Below, in pieces: positions 33,248 to 41,651 of a stretch of 64,000 nt of DNA. The stretch comes from JAWLHU01 sp049324875. GTDB lineage: Bacteria; Bacillota; Sulfobacillia; Symbiobacteriales; Symbiobacteriaceae. The notes beneath the pieces are model-generated. The model saw only the letters and a list, made by a program, of their open reading frames with translations, was not told where the DNA came from and ran no database searches. The stretch lies in NCBI GenBank assembly GCA_049324875.1, contig JBMONC010000052.1, positions 20,526 through 84,525 of the forward strand, written 5' to 3'. The position numbers were made by a program, and so were the translations under genes. Positions within the stretch are counted from its first letter, which is position 1, and every line of letters starts with the position of its first letter.

Positions 33248-34206
33248 CCCCGATGGCGAACCCGAACTTTGCAGACCGGCTCTGCGCGGCGGTGAAGGCG
33301 AAGCGCTCCCACGCCGTGGTCGGGCTGGACCCGGTCCTGGCCAAGCTGCCCCGCTTCATCAAGGAAGAGGCGATCTCCCGGTACGGCCAGACCGCCAAGG
33401 GGGCCGCTGCGGCGCTCCTCGCCTTCAACCGGCTGGTGATCGAGGCCGTGGCCGATCAGGCGGCCCTGGTCAAGCCCCAGTCCGCCTTCTACGAGATCTA
33501 CGGCCACCATGGCGTGGAGGCCTTCTGGGAGACGGTCCGCTACGCCCGCTCGAAGGGGCTGCTGACCATCGCCGACGCCAAGCGGGGCGACATCGGCTCC
33601 ACCGCCGAGGCTTACGCCGCCGCCTTCTTCGGCCACCCCAACCCGCTGGAGACCTGGGAGGACCCGGAGCAGTGGGCCGACTCCCTCACCGTCAACCCCT
33701 ACCTGGGCAGCGACGGGCTGGTCCCCTTCGTCCGCCGCTGTGAGGAGCGGGGGACGGGCCTCTTCATCCTGGTGAAGACCTCCAACCCCTCCTCGGGGGA
33801 GATCCAGGACCAGCCGCTCCTCTCGGGGGAGCTGGTGGCCCAGCAGGTAGCCAAGCTCGTGGAGTCGCTGGGCGCCCGGAGCGTGGGCGAGCACGGCTAC
33901 TCCTCCATCGGCGCCGTGGTGGGCGCCACCTACCCGCAGGACCTGGCCCGCTACCGGCAGGAGATGGAGCGGGCGATCCTGCTGGTGCCCGGCTACGGGG
34001 CGCAGGGGGGCACCGGCGCCGATGTGGTCCACGCCTTCAAGGAGGATGGCCTCGGGGCGGTGGTCAACGCCTCTCGATCGATCATCTTCGCCTACAAGGG
34101 CGACCCGTCCCCCGCCGAGGCCAGCCGGGCGATCGCCGGGGCGCTGGAGGCGATGAACCGGGACATCAACGGGGCGCTGCGGCAGGCCGGCAAGCTTGCC
34201 TGGTAG
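33244..34206 (+). CDS. pyrF: Orotidine 5'-phosphate decarboxylase, type 2
   Basis: The 320-residue enzyme does the last step of UMP synthesis. It is the longer (mycobacterial or type 2) form: opening VVGLDPVLAKLPRF, catalytic LLTIADAKRGDIGSTAEAYA, then LTVNPYLGSDGLVPFV and LLVPGYGAQGGTGADVV. It overlaps rluD by ATGA. It sits about 4.5 kb before the pyrR operon and outside its attenuator, unlike Bacillus where pyrF is in the operon. Confidence 0.95.
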   Translation: MTPMANPNFADRLCAAVKAKRSHAVVGLDPVLAKLPRFIKEEAISRYGQTAKGAAAALLAFNRLVIEAVADQAALVKPQSAFYEIYGHHGVEAFWETVRYARSKGLLTIADAKRGDIGSTAEAYAAAFFGHPNPLETWEDPEQWADSLTVNPYLGSDGLVPFVRRCEERGTGLFILVKTSNPSSGEIQDQPLLSGELVAQQVAKLVESLGARSVGEHGYSSIGAVVGATYPQDLARYRQEMERAILLVPGYGAQGGTGADVVHAFKEDGLGAVVNASRSIIFAYKGDPSPAEASRAIAGALEAMNRDINGALRQAGKLAW

Positions 34207-34330
34207 CACGGATTACACGTGTGGTGCCCTCTTCATTCGTGGTACTGGTGCGAAGCACCGCACCGTGGTGGGCACAGGGTATGGTGTCGTTATTTTCACA
34301 TTATTCATTTTAATCCGTGTAATCCGTGGC
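34206..34330. repeat. Dispersed intergenic hairpin element, copy C (shortest)
   Basis: This 125-bp copy runs from GCACGGATTACACG at 34206-34219 to the unit pair AATCCGTGT-AATCCGTGGC, ending at 34330. Its core hairpin at 34241-34264 is almost identical to that of copy B, including the flanks TTCGTGGT and CACCGTGGTG. It overlaps the last base of the pyrF stop codon. Confidence 0.85.
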
Positions 34331-34410
34331 AAAATGACTGCCCCCAGGGAAACCGCTGTCCAAAGCCGAACTACTTCACGGCCAAAACAGCATCCCAGGA
34401 GGGGTCCTCA

Positions 34411-35250
34411 ATGCGTATCTTCATCTCCTGCGACATGGAAGGGATCACCGGGGTCGCCATCGGCAAGCACTGCAACCCGGCGGAGCCGGAGTACCAGCGG
34501 TTCCGGAAGCTGATGACCCGCGACGTCAACGCAGCCATCGAGGGGGCGGCAGAGGCCGGGGCGACCGAGTTCCTGGTGGTCGACTCCCACGGGCCCATGA
34601 CCAACATCCTGATTGAGGAGCTGGACCCCCGGGCGGAGCTGATCAGCGGCTCCAACAAGCACTTCTGCCAGATGGAGGGGATCGACGGCGGCTTTGACGG
34701 CGCCTTCTTCCTGGGCTATCACGCCCGGGAGGGCGGGGGGGACGGGGTGATCAACCACACCCTGATGGGGGTGGCGGTCACCCAGCTCCGCTGCAACGGC
34801 AGGGAGATCGGGGAGACGGGGCTGAACGCCGGGCTTGCCGGCCACTTCGGCGTCCCGGTCGCCCTGGTCTCCGGCGACGACGTGCTGGAGCAGGAGGTCC
34901 GCACCCTGCTGGGCGATGTGGAGACCGCCGTGGTGAAGCGGGCGATCAACCGGCACACGGCCCGGCTCCTCTCGGTGCAGGCGGCCCAGGGGTTGATCCG
35001 GGAGCGGGCGGCCCGGGCGGTCCGGCGGCTGCAGGAGGGGGCCTTCCAGCCCTACGTGGTGCCGGGGCCGATCTCCTTCGAGATCGACTTCAAGACCACC
35101 GACTCGGCCCACATGGCCTGCCTCTTCCCGCAGGTGGAGCGGCTCTCCGCCAAGACGGTGCGCATCTCCGCCCCGGACTACCCCACCGCCTTCAAGCAGC
35201 TCTGGGGCACCCTGATCCTGGGCGCCAAGGTGATGGGCGGGGTGCTCTGA
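34411..35250 (+). CDS. M55 family D-aminopeptidase (DppA-like)
   Basis: The 279-residue zinc D-aminopeptidase has the metal site at the start (IFISCDMEGITGVAIGKHC), then EFLVVDSHGPMTNI, DGAFFLGYHAREGGGDGVIN and VSGDDVLEQEVRTLLG. Bacillus DppA cleaves D-Ala-D-Ala and related D-amino peptides and is linked to cell-wall peptide recycling under starvation. ATG 34411 has RBS AGGAGGGG at 34397-34404. No transporter genes sit beside it here. Confidence 0.92.
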   Translation: MRIFISCDMEGITGVAIGKHCNPAEPEYQRFRKLMTRDVNAAIEGAAEAGATEFLVVDSHGPMTNILIEELDPRAELISGSNKHFCQMEGIDGGFDGAFFLGYHAREGGGDGVINHTLMGVAVTQLRCNGREIGETGLNAGLAGHFGVPVALVSGDDVLEQEVRTLLGDVETAVVKRAINRHTARLLSVQAAQGLIRERAARAVRRLQEGAFQPYVVPGPISFEIDFKTTDSAHMACLFPQVERLSAKTVRISAPDYPTAFKQLWGTLILGAKVMGGVL

Positions 35251-35414
35251 CAAGGCGGTAGAAGCTGCGTCGGCCTGGGGGGAGTGGCCCGATGACCATG
35301 GGAAAGAGGGCGTACGCCATGCTGGAACGGGGCGCTGGAGTGCTTGTCTGCAACCTGGCCCTTCACTTCAGTAGTCCGCGTCCCACAGCGGTCTCCGGAA
35401 ACGGATTCAACCCG

Positions 35415-35744
35415 ATGCAGCTTCTTCTCATCCTCCTGTTGGTGGTAGCTGCCGTCGCCTGGCTCCGTGCGACTGCCGCCTGGGCTTACGAGCACTCACA
35501 GCGGATCACCTTCCTTCATCGAACCGCAGTCGGGGTTCTGCTGGTCGTCACGGGCGCAACTCTCGGCACCTACTCGATTCTGGGGCTTGACGGGTTTATC
35601 GGTTCCGTCGCTGTGCCCATCCGTACCGCAATCAACCAGTACACCTTAGGGTACTGGTCAGCCTCTCTGCCCTTGTGGCTCGGGTTGTTCTGTGCGACCT
35701 GCGGCTTTGCATGCCTATGGCCCCGCCGTCGTTCATCATGCTGA
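35415..35744 (+). CDS. Small membrane protein of unknown function
   Basis: The protein has about 109 residues from ATG 35415 (MQLLLILLLVV). Three membrane segments are visible (LLLILLLVVAAVAWL, TAVGVLLVVTGATLGTYSIL, LPLWLGLFCATCGFACLWP). The frame stays open further upstream to ATG 35292, but neither start has a good RBS. Third codon positions carry much more A and T than the neighbours, suggesting recent transfer. The gene is complete in the left contig; its end is repeated after the gap. Confidence 0.5.
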   Translation: MQLLLILLLVVAAVAWLRATAAWAYEHSQRITFLHRTAVGVLLVVTGATLGTYSILGLDGFIGSVAVPIRTAINQYTLGYWSASLPLWLGLFCATCGFACLWPRRRSSC

Positions 35745-35985
35745 CGGCAGTATCTCCTNNNNNNNNNNNNNNNNNNNNNNNNNNNNNNNNNNNNNNNNNN
35801 NNNNNNNNNNNNNNNNNNNNNNNNNNNNNNNNNNNNNNNNNNNNNNNNNNNNNNNNNNTCAACCAGTACACCTTAGGGTACTGGTCAGCCTCTCTGCCCT
35901 TGTGGCTCGGGTTGTTCTGTGCGACCTGCGGCTTTGCATGCCTATGGCCCCGCCGTCGTTCATCATGCTGACGGCAGTATCTCCT
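35632..35985. other. Assembly gap (100 N at 35759-35858) flanked by an exact 127-bp duplication
   Basis: Bases 35632-35758 and 35859-35985 are identical on both sides of 100 N, as at the gap near 3.5 kb. Collapsing 35759-35985 gives a continuous sequence. Confidence 0.92.
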
Positions 35986-36061
35986 GGCCCATCTCTTCAC
36001 TTGGCGAGAGCCCAGTGGGCCAGGCCACGGCAATCCTCCCCGCCAGTCGCAAGAAGACGAA

Positions 36062-36089
36062 GGGAACCGCGAACCAGGTCGCGGTTCCC
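36062..36089. other. Hairpin upstream of the small hydrophobic peptide gene
   Basis: There is a perfect 11-bp stem, GGGAACCGCGA / TCGCGGTTCCC, with a 6-base loop. It is followed by an A/T-rich stretch on the plus strand but no clear T-run. It could be a leader structure or an upstream terminator. Confidence 0.55.
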
Positions 36090-36139
36090 CTCGTAATTAA
36101 GAGTGGCGGCCTCCTTGTTAAACGGGAGGAGGTGGATGC

Positions 36140-36217
36140 ATGAGTGAGCTGGATGGAAGGATCTTCTGGATCCTGTTTCTGGCACTCCTGCTGAAACTCC
36201 TGTCCCTTACCTTGTAA
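36140..36217 (+). CDS. Small hydrophobic peptide (25 residues)
   Basis: ATG 36140 reads MSELDGRIFW, then a Leu-rich membrane stretch, to TAA at 36215-36217. RBS GGGAGGAGG at 36124-36132 is very strong. The peptide is one membrane helix with a charged start and a single Lys inside. It is bordered by an 11-bp hairpin upstream and a Rho-independent terminator downstream, so it looks like a complete small gene. A type I toxin or a small sporulation/membrane peptide are options; I cannot choose. Confidence 0.55.
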   Translation: MSELDGRIFWILFLALLLKLLSLTL

Positions 36218-36269
36218 CGGGGCAGGGTCCATACCCCGCCCTCGATGTTGTCAGACAACGGCGGCCGCC

Positions 36270-36299
36270 GGCCCGGTGCTTAACCCACCGGGCCTTTCT
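36270..36299 (+). terminator. Rho-independent terminator after the small peptide gene
   Basis: GGCCCGGTG (36270-36278) pairs with CACCGGGCC (36286-36294), followed by TTTCTC. It also separates the convergent kinase gene. Confidence 0.8.
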
Positions 36300-36336
36300 C
36301 ATTCTTGCCGATTCGCCTGAGTTCTAGACCGGGGCA

Positions 36337-37791
36337 CTACCCTGCGGGCAGCCGCTTCAGCCGGAACCAGAAGGTGGCCCCCTGCCCGGGCTGGCTCACC
36401 ACCCCCACTGTGCCCCCGTGGGCCTCCACCAGCGACTTGATGATCGCCAGCCCCAGGCCGGCGCCCTTGTGGCCCCGGCCCTGATGCTCGCCCTGGTAGA
36501 AGCGCTGGAAGACCCGCTGCGCCTCCTCCGGGCTCAGGCCGGGGCCCCGGTCGATCACCCGGACCAGCAGATCCTCCCCCTCGGTCACCGCCTCGATCCG
36601 GACCGCCTCGCCTTCGGGGGAGAAGCGGACGGCGTTGGCGGTCAGGTTGGTCAGCACCTGCTTCAGCCGGTCCCGGTCGCCGTAGATCTGGCTGGCAGCC
36701 GCCTCCGGGGAGACGGCCAGCTCCAGCCGGACCCCCTCGGCCGGGTGGAAGGACTCGGCGAACTCCGCCAGCCAGGGGCCGGCGGCCATCCGCTGCAGCT
36801 TCAGCTCCGCCTGCCCGGCCTCCAGCCGCGCCACGTCGAAGAGATCCTCCACCAGCCGGCCCAGCCGCTCCGACTCGGTGGCGATGATCTGGTAGTAGCG
36901 CTGCCGCTTCTCCTCGGTGGGGACCACCCCGTCCCGCAGCGCCTCGGCGAAGCCGTGGATCGAGGTGAGGGGGGTGCGGATCTCGTGGGAGGCCACCGCC
37001 AGCAGCGCCTTCCGGGACTCCTCCGAGCGGCGGAGCCCCTCCACCAGCGCCTGGAGCCGCTCCGCCATGTGGTTGAAGTGGCCGGCCAGCTCGGCGATCT
37101 CGTCGTCACCCCGCTCCGGGGCGCGTCGGGTCAGGTCGCCCTCGGCCAGCGCCCGGGCCGCCCGCCCGGTCTCCCGGAGCCGCCGGACCATCTCCTGGCT
37201 CACCCCGCCCACCACCACCAGGGTGATGATCAGGATCAGCAGGGTCATCAGGGTGAACCAGCGGGTCAGCCCCCGGGCCAGCTCCTCCACGTAGCTGATG
37301 TTGTAGAGCATCACCACCTGCAGCCCCACGTTGGCCCGGTCCAACTGGATCGGCGCCACCGCCGGCAGCATGCTGCCCAGCCCCTCCACCTGGATCCCGC
37401 CCCGGGCGGGGCGGGTGGCGAACCGGGCCAGCTGCTCCACCGGGATCGTCCGCCCCCGCAGCTCGGGCCGGTTGGTGCTGATCACCAGCCCGTTCTGGGT
37501 GGTGACCGCCAGGATCTCGCTGGTCAGGATCGTGTCGATCATCTGCAGGGTCTGGACCACCGCCCGCTGCTGCTCCAGCCGCTGCCCCAGCCGGGGGCGC
37601 TCCTCGGCCCGGAGGTTCCGCAACCGGGTGGCGAGCTGCTGGGCCACCCCCTCGGCCTGCTGCTGCAGCCGCTCTTGCTCCTGGACGGTGACGGCCAGCT
37701 TGACCCAGCGGGGCAGGAAGAGGAGGGTCCCCAGGGCGGTGATGCCGATCAGGAGCAGGTAGGTGACCAGCAGTCGCTTCCCAATGCGCAT
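36337..37791 (-). CDS. Sensor histidine kinase of a two-component system
   Basis: The 484-residue kinase has membrane segments at about 8-28 and 185-210 and an extracellular sensor region of about 155 residues between them. A HAMP domain (RAARALAEGDLTRRAPERGD) is followed by the HisKA domain with the phospho-acceptor at about H269 (VASHEIRTPLTSIHGFAEAL) and an ATPase domain (GAGLGLAIIKSLVEAHGGTV). The signal is unknown. It lies 3 bp behind the response regulator gene, the PhoR/PhoP-like order. Confidence 0.94.
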   Translation of the reverse strand: MRIGKRLLVTYLLLIGITALGTLLFLPRWVKLAVTVQEQERLQQQAEGVAQQLATRLRNLRAEERPRLGQRLEQQRAVVQTLQMIDTILTSEILAVTTQNGLVISTNRPELRGRTIPVEQLARFATRPARGGIQVEGLGSMLPAVAPIQLDRANVGLQVVMLYNISYVEELARGLTRWFTLMTLLILIITLVVVGGVSQEMVRRLRETGRAARALAEGDLTRRAPERGDDEIAELAGHFNHMAERLQALVEGLRRSEESRKALLAVASHEIRTPLTSIHGFAEALRDGVVPTEEKRQRYYQIIATESERLGRLVEDLFDVARLEAGQAELKLQRMAAGPWLAEFAESFHPAEGVRLELAVSPEAAASQIYGDRDRLKQVLTNLTANAVRFSPEGEAVRIEAVTEGEDLLVRVIDRGPGLSPEEAQRVFQRFYQGEHQGRGHKGAGLGLAIIKSLVEAHGGTVGVVSQPGQGATFWFRLKRLPAG

Positions 37792-37794
37792 GGC

Positions 37795-38499
37795 TTATCG
37801 CTCACCCGTTTCGAATTTGTAGCCCACGCCCCAGACCGTCTTGATATACCGGGGCTTCTCCGGGTCGGGCTCCACCTTCTTGCGGAGCCGCTGGACGTGG
37901 ACATCCACCGTTCGGAAGTCGCCGTAGAAGGAGTAGTCCCAGACCTTCTCCAGCAGCTGCTCCCGGGTGAAGGCCCGGTGGGGGTTCTGGGCCAGGGTGG
38001 CCAGCAGGTCGAACTCCTTGGGCGGGCAGTCCACCGGCTTCCCCCGGACCAGCAGGGACCGGCCCGCCAGGTCGATGGTGAAGTCGGGGAACTGGAGCCG
38101 CTCCGATGGTTTGGCCGCAGCGGGCGCCGCCGCGCTCCGCTCGCCCCGGCGGAGCACCACCTTGACCCGGGCCACCAGCTCCCGGGGGCTGAAGGGCTTG
38201 GTGATGTAGTCCTCCGCCCCCAGCTCAAGCCCCAGGATCTTGTCCAGCTCCTCGCCCCGGGCGGTCAGCATGATGATCGGGATCCCGTCGGGCTGCAGCT
38301 CCCGGGTCACATCCATGCCGCCCTTCTTCGGCATGTTCAGGTCGAGCACGATCAGAGCGGGCCGGAGCTGCCGGGCCTTGGCCACCGCCTCCAGCCCGTC
38401 GGCCGCCTCCTCGACGGCAAAGCCCTCCTGCTCCAGGTAGAGCCGGCAGAGCTCCCGGATATTCGCCTCATCATCGACCACCAGGATCAGCCTCGACAC
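37795..38499 (-). CDS. OmpR/PhoB family response regulator
   Basis: The 234-residue protein has a receiver domain with acidic pocket LVVDDE, phospho-acceptor at about D53 (IVLDLNMPKKGGMDV) and the conserved Lys (EDYITKPFSPRELVARVKVV). The C-terminal winged helix includes FRTVDVHVQRLRKKVEPDPE and YIKTVWGVGYKFE. GTG 38499 is chosen because GGAGG lies 8 bases upstream. It forms an operon with the kinase, transcribed away from pyrR. Confidence 0.94.
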   Translation of the reverse strand: MSRLILVVDDEANIRELCRLYLEQEGFAVEEAADGLEAVAKARQLRPALIVLDLNMPKKGGMDVTRELQPDGIPIIMLTARGEELDKILGLELGAEDYITKPFSPRELVARVKVVLRRGERSAAAPAAAKPSERLQFPDFTIDLAGRSLLVRGKPVDCPPKEFDLLATLAQNPHRAFTREQLLEKVWDYSFYGDFRTVDVHVQRLRKKVEPDPEKPRYIKTVWGVGYKFETGER

Positions 38500-38662
38500 G
38501 GACGGCCACCTCCGATTTGATTTACAGCGGTCCATTTCGCCCCGGGAGGAAGATCATCCTCTTGATCCTACCAGCCACCTGCGTCCAGTCCATCGCCGGG
38601 ATGTGAACGAAGTGTGAACAGCGACGGCACCGATATCCAACCTCGGAAGAGAGTTTCAGGGC

Positions 38663-38691
38663 TTGACCGCGCCGGGGGCGAGTGGTAGTGT
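38663..38691 (+). promoter_or_regulatory. SigA-type promoter of the pyr operon
   Basis: TTGACC at 38663-38668 and TAGTGT at 38686-38691 are 17 bp apart, just upstream of the PyrR leader. Confidence 0.7.
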
Positions 38692-38696
38692 GAAAT

Positions 38697-38840
38697 CGGT
38701 GTGATGCTACTTTAACCCAGTCCCGTGAGGCTGGTAAGGAGCAGGCCAACTGCAAGCGAAGGGTGCCGGGCGCTCCTCCGTGGGCGGCACCGGGCACACA
38801 TTGTGGATGACCTCCTTGCCATGCGGGCGAGGAGTTTTTT
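38697..38840 (+). ncRNA. PyrR-binding attenuator leader of the pyr operon
   Basis: The anti-antiterminator hairpin CCAGTCCCGTGAGGCTGG at 38717-38734 matches the PyrR-binding consensus ARUCCNGNGAGGYU in every fixed position. A Rho-independent terminator follows (CTCCTTGCC / GGGCGAGGAG with TTTTTT, 38811-38840). With UMP, PyrR would bind the first hairpin and favour termination. This is the only such site I can see in the window. Confidence 0.9.
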
Positions 38841-38864
38841 CATGTCCCCCAGGAGGTGGCTTCG

Positions 38865-39410
38865 ATGGCCGAACCCAAGGCGATGTTGATGGACGCGTCC
38901 CAGATGAACCGTGCCCTCTCCCGGATCGCCCACGAGATCATCGAGCGGAACAAGGGTGTCGAGCATGTGGCGCTGGTGGGCATCCGCCGGCGGGGCGTCC
39001 CACTGGCCCAGCGGCTGGCCCAGCGGCTGAAGGAGTTCGAGGGGAAGGAGGTGCCGGTGGGCATCCTGGACATCACCCTCTACCGGGACGACCTGACCGA
39101 GCTCTCCTCGGTGCCGGTGATCCACAAGAGCGAGGTCAACTTCAAGCTGCCCGGCCGGGTGATCATCCTGGTGGATGATGTGCTCTACACCGGGCGGACC
39201 GTGCGGGCGGCGCTGGATGCGCTGCTGGACATCGGCCGGCCCTCGGTGATCCAGCTGGCGGTGCTGATCGACCGCGGCCACCGGGAGCTGCCGATCCGGG
39301 CAGACTATGTGGGCAAGAACGTGCCGACCTCCCGCAAAGAGGTGGTGGAGGTCCACATGACCGAGGTGGACGGCGAGGACTTCGTCGCCCTCTACGACTT
39401 GCCGGAATAG
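38865..39410 (+). CDS. pyrR: Bifunctional pyr operon regulator / uracil phosphoribosyltransferase PyrR
   Basis: The 181-residue protein has the PRPP-binding motif VIILVDDVLYTGRTVRAALD and the family part GIRRRGVPLAQRLAQRL. It binds pyr leader RNA in response to UMP and has weak uracil phosphoribosyltransferase activity. ATG 38865 has RBS AGGAGG at 38851-38856; GTG 38856 overlaps that RBS and is less likely. First gene of pyrRBCKDE. Confidence 0.95.
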   Translation: MAEPKAMLMDASQMNRALSRIAHEIIERNKGVEHVALVGIRRRGVPLAQRLAQRLKEFEGKEVPVGILDITLYRDDLTELSSVPVIHKSEVNFKLPGRVIILVDDVLYTGRTVRAALDALLDIGRPSVIQLAVLIDRGHRELPIRADYVGKNVPTSRKEVVEVHMTEVDGEDFVALYDLPE

Positions 39411-39420
39411 GAGGGCGACC

Positions 39421-40350
39421 ATGGCCGGACTGAAGCGGAAGGATATCCTGGGCCTGCGGGAGATGTCGGTCGAGGAGATCGACCTGATCCTGAACACAGC
39501 GGAGACGTTAAAGGACATAGCCACCCGGCCGATCAAGAAGGTGCCGACCCTGAAGGGCAAGACAGTGGTCACCCTCTTCTACGAGAACTCCACCCGCACC
39601 GCCAAGTCCTTCGAGCTGGCGGGCAAGTACCTCTCCGCCGACGTGATCAACGTCTCGGTCTCCACCTCCTCGGTGGCCAAGGGGGAGACGCTGCGGGACA
39701 CCGCCCGGAACCTGGAGGCGATGGGGGTCGATGCGGTGGTGATGCGCCACGCCATGGGCGGGGCGCCCCAGCTGCTGGCCCGCTCGCTGAAGGCCTCGGT
39801 GATCAACGCCGGCGACGGGATGCACGAGCACCCCACCCAGGGGCTGCTGGACATGCTGACCATCCGGCAGGCCAAGGGCGGTTTCAAGGGGCTGAAGGTG
39901 GCGATCATCGGCGACTCCTTCCACAGCCGGGTCGCTCGCTCCAACATCTACGGGCTGACCAAGTACGGGGCCGAGGTCTGGCTGGCCGGCCCGTCCACCC
40001 TGCTGCCCCGGGGCTTTGAGGAGTACGGCGTCAAGATCACCACCCGGGTGGAGGAGGCGCTGGAGGGGGCGGATGTGGTCAACGTCCTGCGGCTGCAGCT
40101 GGAGCGGCAGGAGAAGGGGCTCTTCCCCTCGGTGGCGGAGTACCACAAGTTCTGGGGGGTCAACGAGCGGCGGCTGAGGCTGGCCAAGCCCGACGCCCTG
40201 CTGATGCACCCCGGCCCGATGAACCGCGGGGTGGAGATCGCCACCGCCGTGGCTGATGGCACCCAGTCGGTGATCCTGGAGCAGGTGACCAACGGCGTCG
40301 CCGTCCGCATGGCGCTGCTCTATCTTCTGCTTGGGGGAGGCGAGGCCTGA
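39421..40350 (+). CDS. pyrB: Aspartate carbamoyltransferase catalytic subunit
   Basis: The 309-residue enzyme joins carbamoyl phosphate and aspartate. The carbamoyl phosphate motif is FYENSTRTAKSFELAGKYL. Further motifs are VMRHAMGGAPQLLA, DGMHEHPTQGLLDMLTIRQA and LLMHPGPMNRGVEIATAVAD. No regulatory pyrI gene is present, as usual in Firmicutes. RBS GGAGG is at 39409-39413. It overlaps pyrC by one base. Confidence 0.97.
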   Translation: MAGLKRKDILGLREMSVEEIDLILNTAETLKDIATRPIKKVPTLKGKTVVTLFYENSTRTAKSFELAGKYLSADVINVSVSTSSVAKGETLRDTARNLEAMGVDAVVMRHAMGGAPQLLARSLKASVINAGDGMHEHPTQGLLDMLTIRQAKGGFKGLKVAIIGDSFHSRVARSNIYGLTKYGAEVWLAGPSTLLPRGFEEYGVKITTRVEEALEGADVVNVLRLQLERQEKGLFPSVAEYHKFWGVNERRLRLAKPDALLMHPGPMNRGVEIATAVADGTQSVILEQVTNGVAVRMALLYLLLGGGEA

Positions 40351-41651
40351 TGTCGATCCTGATTCGGGGCGGAAGGCTGCTGGACCCGGCCGCCGGCGTG
40401 GACCGGGTGGCCGACATCCGGGTGGAGAACGGCAAGATCGCGGCGATCGGGGAGAGTCTCTCCGCCGAGGGCGTGGAGCGGGTGATCGAGGCCGCCGGCA
40501 AGGTGGTGGCCCCGGGCTTCATCGACATCCACGTCCACCTGCGGGTGCCGGGGCAGGAGTATAAGGAGGATATGCGGACCGGCACCGCCGCCGCCGTCCG
40601 GGGCGGCTTCGTCGGCGTCGCCTGCATGCCCAACACCAGGCCGGTGATCGACAACGTGCCCACGGTGGCCTACGTGGTCAACCTGGCGAAGAGCGAAGGG
40701 CTCTGCAAGGTCTGGCCCACCGGCGCCATCACCAAGGGCTCCAAGGGCGAGGAGCTGGCGGAGATCGGGGAGATGAAAGAGGCCGGGATCGTGGCGATCA
40801 CCGACGACGGCCGCCCGGTGGAGAGCGCCGAGCGGATGCGGCAGGCGATGATCTACGCCCGGCAGTTCGACACGCTGGTGATGGATCACTGCGAGGACAA
40901 GTCGCTCTCCGGCGGGGGCGCCATGCACGACGGCCGGGTCTCCTCGGAGCTGGGGATCCGGGGGATCCCCTCCGCCTCGGAGGAGGTGCACGTCGCCAGG
41001 GATATCCTGCTCTCCCTGGAGACCGGGGCCCGGGTCCACATCCAGCACATCTCCAGCCGGCGCTCGGTGGAGCTGGTCCGCTGGGGCAAGGCGCTGGGGG
41101 CGAAGGTGACGGCGGAGGCGACGCCCCACCACTTCACCCTGACCGATCAGATCGTGGCGGAGATGGACTACTCCACCAACACCAAGATGAACCCGCCCCT
41201 GCGGGAGGAGGCGGACCGGGAGGCGATCATCCGGGGGATGGTGGACGGGACCATCGACATCATCGCCACCGATCACGCCCCGCACCACATCGATGAGAAG
41301 GATGTGGAGTACCAGCAGGCGCTCTTCGGGATCACCGGGCTGGAGACGGCGGTGGGGCTGACCCTGGACCGGCTGGTCCGGCCGGGGATCCTCTCCCTGG
41401 AACAGATGATCGAGATGATGTCCACCCGGCCGGCCCGGCTGATCAACCAGACCCCCCCGACGCTGGCGGTGGGGGCGGAGGCGGACATCACCCTGCTGGA
41501 CCTGGAGCGGCGCTGGACGGTGCGGGCGGAGGAGATGGCCTCCAAGTCGAAGAACAGCCCCTTCATCGGCTGGGAGCTGACCGGGGCGCCCTGCGCCACC
41601 GTCGTGGGTGGGAAGCTCCGGATGCTGGAGATGCAGGTGATCGGCGCATGA
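40350..41651 (+). CDS. pyrC: Dihydroorotase
   Basis: The 433-residue type I zinc dihydroorotase cyclises carbamoyl aspartate. The metal motif is VVAPGFIDIHVHLRVPGQEY. Others are CMPNTRPVIDNVPTVAYVVN, HIQHISSRRSVELVRW and DIIATDHAPHHIDEKDVEYQ (catalytic Asp). Its start overlaps the pyrB stop by one base and its end overlaps pyrK by 4 bp, so the genes are coupled. Confidence 0.97.
   Translation: MSILIRGGRLLDPAAGVDRVADIRVENGKIAAIGESLSAEGVERVIEAAGKVVAPGFIDIHVHLRVPGQEYKEDMRTGTAAAVRGGFVGVACMPNTRPVIDNVPTVAYVVNLAKSEGLCKVWPTGAITKGSKGEELAEIGEMKEAGIVAITDDGRPVESAERMRQAMIYARQFDTLVMDHCEDKSLSGGGAMHDGRVSSELGIRGIPSASEEVHVARDILLSLETGARVHIQHISSRRSVELVRWGKALGAKVTAEATPHHFTLTDQIVAEMDYSTNTKMNPPLREEADREAIIRGMVDGTIDIIATDHAPHHIDEKDVEYQQALFGITGLETAVGLTLDRLVRPGILSLEQMIEMMSTRPARLINQTPPTLAVGAEADITLLDLERRWTVRAEEMASKSKNSPFIGWELTGAPCATVVGGKLRMLEMQVIGA

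Noticed and set aside
35859..36096. Second copy of the membrane-protein C-terminus after the gap
   Set aside because: Exact 127-bp duplicate of the left contig end; assembly artefact, not a second gene.
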